This document shows positions 45,301 to 57,300 of a stretch of 64,000 nt of DNA, in pieces; positions within the stretch are counted from its first letter, which is position 1; each line of letters begins with the position of its first letter. Source of the stretch: Serripes groenlandicus (lineage: Eukaryota; Mollusca; Bivalvia; Cardiida; Cardiidae). The notes below the pieces were generated by a model that ran no database searches, was not told the DNA's origin, and worked only from the letters and a program-made list of their open reading frames with translations. The stretch is taken from positions 61,763,062 to 61,827,061 of the forward strand of contig JASEVX010000007.1 of the NCBI GenBank assembly GCA_031761405.1, read 5' to 3'. A program made the position numbers and the translations under genes.

Positions 45301-48300
45301 AAATTGGAGGTCACCGATTTAGGTCCCTCACCGAAACAGGGCATACGATACGAGTGTCAGTTTTACAAAGAACGACATATTAAATAAGATTCAATTTTAT
45401 TAACCAAAAGTCAAATTTATCAGGTTCAATGAAGTTATTAACCCTTTCCCTCATATAGACGCTCTCTGACGTCTCTGCAGCAGACAGCTTTTTGAAAACA
45501 TAGTGACAACAGAAGAAATTGATCAAAACAAGCAATATCTCCTTTTACCACAATGTTTTCCACTTAGTCATAGGTTATCCATTATATTTTTTATTTTTTG
45601 ACAAAATATGTTCAAAAGTCGTCTGCTGCAGAATTGTTGTATGAGGGAAAGGGTTAAATCATAAAATATTGTCCAAAACACATGTAACACGTTAAATTTG
45701 TTTCATGTGTTACGGTATTATTCACAACATAGCCGCCATTTTGATAATTGCGCAATGTTAATCATGGTTCCCTACTGAGAATTTGAAATCGGTAAACAGC
45801 GTTGAATGTAAACATCGGGGTCCACTCTTGATCGGGGTCGTCGGGTCGTTAACGTCATTGACCCAATTTCTCATTTCTTCCAATGAAATCGCAATTATTA
45901 AGTCATATGATTTTTTTCCCGCCGGTTATGCTAATTAATTTTGGTAAACAAAGCCGTGATTGGGCATTTATTATTCATTATAGATTTCATCCCAAACATT
46001 TTCTTTGACATATCGCATACTATGTCGATTATGAAGGTGTTTCATATTTGATTAACGACAAGATAAGATCTAGAAGTGGTCGTATTGTATTGTCTTTAAT
46101 ATTTGGATCGAATTTATTTTATTAACTTCTGCATGGTGACAATTTTCTTCTCCGTCTTTCTGAACTGGTCTGCACCAGTTTGCAAACATCGCATACCGAA
46201 AGTAGAAATATGGATCAAAATACGTTTAAGGGAATATTTGAATTTCATTGGTTATTCGCAATCATTCATGGATTAACACCAGGGAACAATGGTCACTAAT
46301 GATTGGACCGCCGTAATGGGTATATATATCACGTTAATTGACTATTACTGAAGCGATTCGGTTGGCTGAAACCACTCGATCTGACAGGTTGGTAACTCCG
46401 CCTACTGATATTGATTTGTTTATGGTCACAGCGAGTGGTTTTCGCATGTAACATACAGTCACTGTTTATACACGACATGTGTGTAAGTAATTAAGCCGGG
46501 CTACCAGACACGGGAATAAACAGTAGCCCGCCGGGCTTTCATTTGAAAATGACAGTAGCCCGGGCAATTATTGTGGTAGCCCGCGGGCTCCGGGCAATGG
46601 ATTTGTCGGACACTGGGGTTATGTCGTGTCAAAAACTAGGTCACAAGGCCAAATTTAAGGGAAATCTTGTTAACACTCTAGAAGCCACATTTTTGGCTTG
46701 AGTATGTTGAAACTTTGTCAGAAAATTTGTCTAAGTGGTATCTAGGCCAAGTTCGAATATGGGTCATTTCAGGTCTTAAACTAGGTCACTAGGCCAAATT
46801 GAAGGAAAATCTTGTCAAAATTCGGGAAGCCACATTTTAAACTTGAGCATCTTGAAACTTTATTAGAAAGTTTGTCATGATGATATCTAGGCTAAGTTCG
46901 AATATGGTCATGTCCTGTCAAAAACTAGGTCACTAGGCGAAATTTAAGGGAAATCTTGTTAACACAGGTCAAAACCTAGATCACTAGGCCAAATTGAAGG
47001 AAAAGCTTGTTAACACTCTGGAAGCCTCATTTTTGGCTTGAGCATGTTGAAACTTTGTTGGAAAATTTGTCTCAGTGATATCTAGGTCAAGTTCAAATAT
47101 AGGTCATGTCTGGTTAGAAACTAGGTCACTAGGCCAAATTGAAGGAAAATCTTGTTAACACTCTGGAAGCCACATTTTAAACTTGAGCATAGTGAAAGTT
47201 TGTCTTGATGATATCTAGGCCAAGTTCAAATATGGATCATGTTCGGTCAAAAACAAGGTCACTAGGCCAAACGTAAGGAAAATCTTGTTAACACTCTGGA
47301 AGCCACATGTTTGGCTTGAGCATGTTGAAACTTTGTCAGAAAATTTGTCTCAATGATATCTAGGTCAAGTTCAAATATGGGTTATGTCGTGTCAAAAACT
47401 AGGTCACAAGGCCAAATTTAAGGGAAATCTTGTTAACACTCTAGAAGCCACATTTTTGGCTTGAGTATGTTGAAACTTTGTCAGAAAATTTGTCTAAGTG
47501 ATATCTAGGCCAAGTTCGAATATGGGTCATTTCAGGTCTTAAACTAGGTCACTAGGCCAAATTGAAGGAAAATCTTGTCAAAATTCGGGAAGCCACATTT
47601 TAAACTTGAGCATCTTGAAACTTTATTAGAAAGTTTGTCATGATGATATCTAGGCTAAGTTCGAATATGGTCATGTCCTGTCAAAAACTAGGTCACTAGG
47701 CGAAATTTAAGGGAAATCTTGTTAACACAGGTCAAAAACTAGGTCACTAGGCCAAATTGAAGGAAAAGCTTGTTAACACTCTGGAAGCCTCATTTTTAAC
47801 TTGAGCATGTTGAAACTTTGTCAGAAAGTTTGTCTTGATGATATCTAGGCCAAGTTTGATTATTGGTCATGTCCGGTCAAAAACTAGGTCACTATGCCAA
47901 ATATAAGGAAAATCTTGTTAACACTCTGAAAGCCACATTTATGGCTTGAGCATGATGAAACTATGTCGGAATGTTTGTCTTAGGCTAAGTTCGAATATAG
48001 GTCATGACCGGTCAAAAACTAGTTCACTAGGTCAAATTGAAGGAAAAGTTTGTTAACACTCTGGAAGCCGCATTTTTAACTTGAGCATGTTGAAACTTTG
48101 TAAGAAAGTTTGTCTTGATGATACCTAGGCCAAGTTTGAATATTGGTCATGTACGGTCAAAAAGTAGGTCACTAGGCCAAATGTAAGGAAAATCTTGTTA
48201 ACACTCTGGAAGCCGCATTTTTAACTTGAGCATGTTGAAACTTTGTCAGAAAGTTTGTCTTGATGATACCTAGGCCAAGTTTGAATATTGGTCATGTACG

Positions 48301-51300
48301 GTCAAAAACTAGGTTACTAGGCCAAATTGTAGGATTAACACTCTGGAAGCCACATATTTGGCGATGATGATGATTTAAGACGTTGTTTACCCTCCCGCTC
48401 GGCAATAATGTTTGGCTTGAGCATGTTGAAACTGTGTCAGAATGTTTGTCTTAGTGATATCTAGGTCAAGTTCGAATATGGGTCAGGTCAGGTCAACAAC
48501 TAGGTCACTAGGCCAAATTGTAGAACAATCTAGTTAACATAATAGAGATTGCATTTTTGACTTGAGCAGCTTGAAATTTTGTCAGAAAGTTTGTCTTGAT
48601 GATATTGCCATTGGCGCTGAAAGAGTTAAGTCTTAAATAGTCCATTCTCAGGTGAACGATTCCAGGGCCTCATGGCACTCTTGTTTATTAATTAAACCTT
48701 CATTTATAGAGATTTTCAATGTTTTGAAAAAGTTATTTCAAAGTCGTCTGCTTCAGAATTGCTGTATGTGGGAAAGGGTCAAAGGGTATGCATTAAGAGT
48801 TATGAGGTCATGCCAAGGATTTTAAAAGTTTGAAGATGTGGACTCTTTGGTGCTCAGATTAGGGATACTAGTCTTTGTCGGAATAAATCTGCCAGTACTT
48901 GTAGATCTAAGAAGGGCCCCGGCCGTGATATAACTGAGAAATTGTTAAAAACGGCGTTAAACCCCAATCAATCAATCAATCAATCATACGACAATTCTGC
49001 AGCAGACGACTTTGAACGTATTTTGTCAAATAATGGAATATCTCAATAACTGAATGGATAACCTATGACTAAAAGTGAAAAACATTGTGTCAAAAGGACA
49101 CTATGTTTTCAAATAGCCGTCTGCTGCAGAGGCGTCAGAAAGCGTCTATATGAGGGAAAGGGTTAACCCTTTCCCACCTGCAGACCCATTTTGACGCAAT
49201 AGCAGCTTTTTCATCTTTATTTATCAATTAAGCTATCTTTTATGGGGATTTTACCGTTTTTTGTCAAAGTCGTCTGCTGCAGATTTGTTGTATGTGGAAA
49301 AGGGTTAATACCAAATATCTGATGAAAACAAATTGTAAATCCAGCTGAATTTAGGTTTTGAGACAGAGAATAGAATATTATACTGAGGAAAAAGGAGAAA
49401 TTGTTAAAGAGGTCCTTTATATCTGGAGAAGTTTTAACCCTTTCCCGCATATGGACGCTTTCTGATGCCTTTGCAGCAGACGACTTTTGAAAACACTGTG
49501 GCAATGATGAAACTGCTCATGATGAGCAATTTAATCATTTGCCACAATGTGTTCAACTCTATTTAATGATTGAACTCTTACTTCTGGAGATATTTCACAT
49601 TTTTGCCAATATGTTTTTGAAGTCTTCTGCTGCAGATTTGTTGCATGTGAGAAAGGGGTTAACCCCTTTTCCACATACAACAAATCAGCAGCAGACGACT
49701 TTGAAAACATCTAAGCAAAAACATGGATTATTATTGAATAGAGGTGAAAATTATTGTAGTATAACATTATGAGCAATTTCTCCTTTTGCTTCAATGATTT
49801 CAGAAGTTGTTCGCTGCCTGTGCATGGAAATGTATCCATAGATGGGAAAGTGATAATTACATGTACATACATTTTTTTTTCACAGAGCCTACAATTCAGA
49901 TGGAACTGATGCTATAGACAATGTTGACATATCCCGCATAGAAAGTCGTTATGGAGATTTGGCAATGCCAACCAGAGTGTATCTGGCCTTTCTGAAGGTG
50001 CTCTATGGTCTGGGACTTCTTATTTTCTGTAAGTGTTCGAACACGGTACGGGGAGGAGCAGATATGTATTTATTTTCTAGTCTCTTAACCATTTCCCTCA
50101 TGTAAACACTTTCTCTGCAGCAGATGACATTTGAAAACTTTGTGACAAAATAAGAAATTGCTCAAAACGAGCAATTTCTTTTTTTGACACAATGTTTTCA
50201 ACTCTATTCAATAAGAATCTCTTCATTTAGGGAGATTTTCCATATTATTGTTGAGATGTTTTCAAAGTAGTCAGCTGCAGAGATTTGTTGTATGTGGGAA
50301 CGGGTTAATTATTGCTCAATTCATAGATACAAGATTGTATTTTAATCCACACTCAGTTTTCATTTATCACATTGCTTTTGTGTGTGATGCAGAAATTGGT
50401 TATGCAATTGATTGTACTGGACAGAATATCATTTTTTTTAGCTTGACTATTCGAAGAATATGAGAGCTATACTACTCACGCCCACGTCACACTTTGGTTA
50501 AGGTTTTGCATGCAAGTACTTAAATACTACATGTATTGCATTGAAACTTTCTACAACCCTACTAAACTGTCACACCTATGTAGATTATCAAGTTAGATAA
50601 CTCTATCATGCATTTTATGCAAGTTATGGCCCTTTTTATGCCCCCGGAATCACCGTTTCGGTGGGCATCTAGTTTTTGGCCTGTTTGTCTGTCGAAAAAA
50701 ACTTTAACCTTGACCACTACTTTTGAACCATAACAGGTACGGCTACCATATTTCACATGTGTATTCCTTGTGACATGACCTTTCTGTCAGTACCAACATT
50801 TTTGACCTTCCGACCTTGACCTTTGACCTAGATGTTGCCATTCTCGAAAAAAAAAATAACTAGATGCATTGCATTGAAACTTGATACAACACTACTCAAC
50901 TTTCACACTTATGTAGATTATCAAGTATGATAACTCTATCCTGCATTTTATGCAAGTTATGGCCCTTTTTTTACTTAGAAATTCTAGTTAAAGTTTTGCA
51001 TGCAACTATATTAAGAGACCATATCTTAGTAACTACTTGATGCATTGCATTGAAACTTTATACAACCCTTTCCAACCATCACACCTATGTAAACAATCAA
51101 GTATGATAACTCTATCCAGTATATTTTGCAATATATGACCCTTTTTTTAACTAGAAATTTGGTTAAAGTTTTGCATGCAACTACATTAAGAGTCGATATG
51201 CTAGTATTTACGTGATGGATTGCTTTGAAACTTTTTACAACCCTGCCAAACTATCACAACTGTGTTTATTTTCAAGTTAAATAACTCTATCCCGCATTTT

Positions 51301-54300
51301 ATGCAAGTTATGGCCCTTTTTTTACTTAGAAATTCTGGTTAAAGTTTTGCGTGCAACTACATTAAGATACCATATCTTAGTAACTGATTGATGCATTGCA
51401 TTGAAACTTTATACAACCCTTCCTAACCATCACACCTATGAAAATAATCAAGTTAAATAACTCTATCCTGCATTTAATGCAAATTATCACCCTACATTAA
51501 AATCCATTATCTCAGTAACTTAAATAAGCGGTGGAATAGTCGAGCGCGCTGTCCTCCGACAGCTCTTGTTTTTTTGATTGTCTAAAATACTGCATCTCAT
51601 TTGTAAACGGATCTATGAATTATCCCTTTCCCACATACAGAGTTACATATGCTATCTGACGACTCAGCAGCAGACGACTTTTGAAAACATTCTGGCAAAA
51701 GGAGAAATTGCTCGTAAATGAGCAATTTCTCCCTTTTGCCACAAGGTTTTCAACTTTAATCAGTAACTTTTCTCCAATTTATAGACATTTTTTCCCATTG
51801 ATAAAAATGGCATATTTGTTGTATTTTCGAAAGGGTTAAACTCTTGTGTTAACTTGTGTTGTGGAATTTGATAAGCGGTATTTATTGGTTTAATCCGTTC
51901 TTACAGTGACCATGGTGGAGTGTTGTTAGTCTAGCGCTGGTTTGTCTTACAGGGGTTTATAGATAAGTGTACTGTCACATTGGTACAGCTGAGTCTGTAA
52001 TACTTTTTGAAATTATCAAAACCCATGATAAAGATCTTGCTTCAAAACTGGACATTGATTAAAAAAAAACCACTGATCTTATGGATTTCAATGTCTATAA
52101 TCATTCATTGAAATAAGAGTTCTAATTAACTCTGATATTTTGGCCAAGGTTGAGAATGGGTGATATAATAAGGTAAAAAACTAGGTCACTAGGTGAAATT
52201 TTAGAAAAATCTTGTTCTTCATTTTTAGCTTGTCTGTTTTTCGACGAAAAAAGTCGGGCTATTGTGATACCCTTGAAGTAGTCGTCTTCACAAAATGTTT
52301 AATCTTACCTCATAACTCATAAAATGTTCAACATTTTCAAATGAAACTCGGTACACATGTTTCAAGGAACAAAACACATGTCTATTCCAAGTCACATAAC
52401 TCTGGCTTTAATAATTTTTCAGAAATGCCCCTTTTTCAACTTAAAATAGAAAAAAAGCAGACGAGCTTTGGCGTTCACTTGCAGCACTCTTCTTAACTCT
52501 AGAATTATGAAAATTTGTCGGAATGTTTTTCTTAATGATAGTTGGGCTTAGTTTTAATATCAGTCATAATCATATCAAGTAAAAACTTGGCCAAATTTAA
52601 GAAAAATCTTGTAGACACTTGAGCAGTCACATATTTTACTTAACCCTTTCCCTCATATAGACGCTTTCTGACGCCTCTGCAGCAGACGGCTATATGAAAA
52701 CATAGTGCAAATTCTCCTTTTGACACAACGTTTTCCACTTTTAGTCATAGGTTATCCATTCAATTATAGAGATTTTCCATTTTTTTACAAAATACGTTCA
52801 AAGTCGTCTACTGCAGAATTGTCGTATGAGGGAAAGGGTTAAGAAGAATGGAACTTTGTAAGATTGTTTGTCTTGATTATATCTAGGTAAGGTTTGAATA
52901 TAGGCCATGTCAATAAAAATGGTGGTCGCTAGGTCAAATTTTAGACAAGACATGTGGACACTCGAGAGGCCACATTTTATACTTCAGCATATTATAACTT
53001 TGTTATAATGTTATTCCCAATAATATCTAGACTAAGTTTAAAATTGTGCTATGTCAGGTCAAAAATCGGGTCACTAGACCAAATTTAAGAAAAATCTTGT
53101 GAATACACTTGACAAAAGCATGTTGAATGTTTGTCTTGGTGATATTTAATTTAAGTTCAAATATGGGGTCAAAGACTGGGTCACTTTGACAAAAATAAGA
53201 AAAATCTTGTGGATGTTCTAGAAGTCACATGTTTATCAAATTACGTCTTTAAGTATTATTTATGAACACCTTATCATACAGGGCCACTATGGCCTTCTGG
53301 TATTTATAGTGTGGAACACAATGTTTTCAGAACTCATGTTCTTCAGAGGCATCACTGTCGTTTGCGTCAGGGAAAGGGTTAACTGTTTAACCTATTCCCA
53401 CATACAGACCTCTACTGACGTCTCTGCAGCAGATGACTTACGAAAGCATTGTGGCAAAAGGAGAAATTGCTCTTTTAAAATGAGCAATTTCCCCTTTGGC
53501 TACAATGTGTTCAACTCTGTTAAAATATTAACTTTTCATAAAAAGAGATTTTTCCAATTTTTAGCTTGACTATTCGAAGAATAAGGGGAGCTATTGTAGT
53601 CACCCCGGCGTCGCCGTTGGTTAAAGTTTTTGTGCAAGCTAGCATTTACCCTTATAACTTAAATAAGCCTAGGCCAATGATCTTTAAACTTGGTATGGAC
53701 ATACTTCATAACAAGTTGGTGATGCCTACACAGTTTAGAGTCAGTAGGTCAAAGGTCACTGTAAATTTCTATATAGAAACAGTTCATGGTTAAAGTTTTT
53801 GTGCAAGCTAGCATTTACCCTTATAACTAACATACGCCTAGGCCTATGGTCTTTTAACTTTGTATGGACGTTCTTCATAGCAATTTGGTGATGCCTTTAA
53901 ACTTTGGAGTCAGTAGGTCAAAGGTCAAGGTCACTGTGACCTTCTATATGGAAACAGTTCATGGTTAAAGTTTTCGTGCAAGTTAGCATTTACCCTTATA
54001 ACTAACATACACTTAGGCCTGTGATCTTCAAGTTGGTTTTGCCTAGAGAGTTTGGAGTTACAAGGTCAAAGGTCAAGGTCACTGACCTTTCTGTAAAGAA
54101 ACAGTTAATGGTTAAAGTTTTTGTGAAAGCTAGCATTTACCCTTATAACTTACATACGCATTGACTAATGATCTTCAAACTTGGTATGGACATACATCAT
54201 AGGAAGTTGGTGATGCCTAGAGAGTTTGGAGTCAATAGGTCAAAGGTCAAGTTCACTGACCTTCAATACAGAAACATTCCTTGCTTTAAAAATACTGATT

Positions 54301-57300
54301 GCTTAGGCCTATGAGCCTGAAACTTAGTTTGGGTAATGGTCATGATCAACACTTGACTCAAACAGGTCATGGGATCATAAGGTCAAAGGTCAAGGTCATT
54401 TTGACCTTTAACAAAAAGAATTTTTTTTGCAATAACTTTGAACTAGTTGCATATGGTGCAAATTGTTGCCCTATGGTTAAAGGTTTGCGTGCAACTACAT
54501 TAAGAGTCCATATCTACTTGATGCATTCCATTGAAACGTTATACAACCCTTGCCAACCATCACACCTATGAAAATAATCAAGTTAAATAACTCTATCCTG
54601 CATATAATGCAAATAATCACCCTTTAAGACATTGTGGTTAATGTTTAGCTTGCAACTACATTAGAGTCCATTATCTCAGTAATCAATTAAGCGGTGGAAT
54701 AGTCCAGCATGCTGTCCTCCTACAGCTCTTGTTTTGGTTTAATGTTTTCAAAGTCCTTTCGTGCAAATTTGCTGTATGTGGGAAGGGGTTAATTGATTTG
54801 AGATAATTGAAGTGAACAAATGTACAACTGTGTTATTTTCAGGTTTTGGAGTCTGCTTCTTGGGTATATTTTTTCTAAGATGGCAGAACAAGAAGAAAGA
54901 ACGAGAGCAGTTGAAAGTGTATGAAATGGTGGAGAAGATTATTGGTATATATCTCAGCTTAGTCATCCTTGTGTTGATTTATTGTAAAATTTGGTTGATA
55001 CTTACCCAAATCTCTATGTTAGTGATCCAATTTTCAGCTGGATTATTCAGAGAATTTTCTGAGCTATTCTACTTAACCTAGCTTAACCCTTTCCCTCATA
55101 CGACAATTCAGCAGCAGACGACTTTGAATGTATTTTGTCAAAAGATAGAAAATCTCCATAATTGAATGGATAACCTATGACAAAAAGTGGAAAACATTGT
55201 GGCAAAAGGAGAAATTGCATGTATTGTGCAATTTCTTCTTTTGTCACTATGTTTTCAAAAAGCTGTCTGCTGCAGAGGCGTCAGAAAGCGTCTATATCAT
55301 ATCATAGTATATGAGGGAAAGGGTTAACATTTCCCACATACAGACACTTTCTGACCCCTCATAGCAGACATCTGTTGAAAACATTGTGGCCAAAGAGAAA
55401 TTACTCATCATGAGTAATTTCTCCCTTTTCCATAAATGTTTTCTACTCTTTTAATTAATATCAAAATTGCATTTACAGAGATTTTTATTATTTTTGCCTA
55501 TTTATTTTCAAAGGCTACAAATTTGTTGTATATATATATGAAAAGTTTAAGTGGATATATGTTTGTAGACCAAGTCCTGTTACTCTTAACATATAATTTA
55601 CAAACTTAATTTTTTTGGGGACTTAATAGAATTCATGATCAAGTTTTGTATGCAGCGCCATATCATTGTAAACGCTCACATACAGACACACAAACACACA
55701 CACACACACACACGCACAATGTTAAAATACTGAGGATACATGTAAATGAAATATGTTTGTGGAATAGAGAAGAAAGGATTTAAAAAACCAAGAGAGAATC
55801 AATATTATTTGACTAACACTCAAACAGTTAACCCTTTTCCCTCATACGACAATTCTTCAGCAGACGACTTTGAACATATTTTGTCAAAAAATAGAAAATC
55901 TCTATAATTGAATGGATAACTTATGACTCAAGGTGGAAAACATGGTGCTCGTTTTGAGCAATTTCTTTTTTTGTCGCTATGTTTTCTAAAAGCCGTCTGC
56001 TGTAGAGGCGTCAGAAAGCATCTATATGAGGGAAAGCATTAAGCATGCTGTCTTGCAACAGCTATTGTAGAATGGTAGCTCTGGCAATTATTGGATTCTC
56101 ATGTTATCCGGTTAACCCTTTCCCTCATATGACAATTCTGCAGCAGATGACTTTGAACATATTTTGTCAAAATATGAAAAATCTCTATGATTGAATGGAT
56201 AACCCATGACTTAAAGTGGAAATCATTGTGCTCGTTTTGAGCAATTTCTTCTGTTGTCACTATGTTTACAAATAGCTGTCTGCTGCAGAGGTGTCAGAAA
56301 GCGTCTATATGAGGGAAAGGTTTAAATTTTGTCAAAATGACGAATCCTCATGCAAATGATGTATAGTCTTCCACTGAATTCTTGGCATTTGTAACTATTT
56401 ATACAGAAATTTTGAAGGAGAACAGTGAACATTCAGAGAGAAAGAACGATGCCGAGAATTTCCCGCCCTACGTTGCTGTTCAGCATGTTCGAGATCAGCT
56501 TATCCCCATATCAAAGAGGTAATACACATACACTAACCCAAAAATAAATTTAGGCAATCTGAAAATGCGCCGAGTTAAGAGATACAACGCATATTCATTT
56601 TCTTTCAGCCTCTCCCACATACATCAAATCTGCAGCAGATGACTTAAAAACATCTATTAAAGCACAAATAAGGCACGATCTAGTTGAAAACATTGTGGCA
56701 AAATGAGTTATTTTTCATTAGGCAATTAAACCTTTAAATTACCACAATGTTTTCACAAAATGTCTTGCAGATGTATGTGTCTTTGACCCTCATTTTCTGT
56801 ACAGGTGTAGGTACCGTCAAACTTGTCTTAAGTAGCCACCAAGGGGCAAGTCAAATAAAGACGAAAATGTTGTTTTGCGTAATCTTTAAGGGGCTGATTA
56901 ATACCAGGTGACTGCATAATAGAGCTGACCGCTAACACAAAATTGACCGTACCCGACAAAAGATTCCTCTTTCAAAAGCAATTATTTTGAGCACTCACAA
57001 TATTTTCTCGACCTTTGTGGCATATCAAACTCTAATGCAAACAGGATTGCTAGCTACACAACTTGCCACAAGTCAAATTCTGTCAACATTTAACTAGTAT
57101 GTGAATGTTGATTGTTTATATATATATATCTTTAACTTTAATGATATTTATTTAACCAGAAAACCATTGAATCAATTGTGGATGGAGGCGGTGAAGTTCA
57201 TAGAGTCAAACGAGTCCCGTATTCGTGTAGATACTCAAATTATCCATGGGGAGGAGTTCAATGTGTGGAGATGGCTGCCTGTAGGTTATATATTTTGTCC

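Larger units (their letters stand above)
44334..48686 (+). mobile_element. Family D tandem-repeat element, long array, MAN1 intron 5
   Basis: It starts TTTTTTAGCTCACCAGAAGT and ends GGGCCTCATGGCACTCTTG. It is composed of 143-145 bp units with a higher-order period of 763 bp (46,616 versus 47,379). One unit near 48,360-48,415 carries a foreign 50-bp piece (GATGATGATGATTTAAGACG). It is interrupted by the element at 44,886-46,615. Confidence 0.88.
44207..48782 (+). mobile_element. Family A2 MITE split by a 4.35-kb insertion
   Basis: The left half is 44,207-44,333 (TTAACCCTTTCCCAAC ... GTGTTTTCAAC). The right half is 48,687-48,782 (CTTCATTTATAGAGATTTTC ... GCTGTATGTGGGAAAGGGTC). Together they make one MITE of normal size and order. 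Confidence 0.85.
52060..53302 (+). mobile_element. Family D element, diverged, with two nested elements
   Basis: Repeated AACTAGGTCACTAGG-type segments. The 3' end GGGCCACTATGGCCTTCTGG retains a GGCC stem. Interrupted by a family F element (52,222-52,493) and a family A1 MITE (52,640-52,842). The 5' end is not clear. Confidence 0.7.

Noticed and set aside
44341..48686. Tandem direct repeats as a CRISPR-like array
   Set aside because: Units of 143-145 bp are contiguous without unique spacers, and the context is an intron in an animal genome.
53620..54420. AGGTCA repeats as nuclear-receptor response elements
   Set aside because: They recur because they are part of the family E tandem unit; no independent sign of regulatory function.
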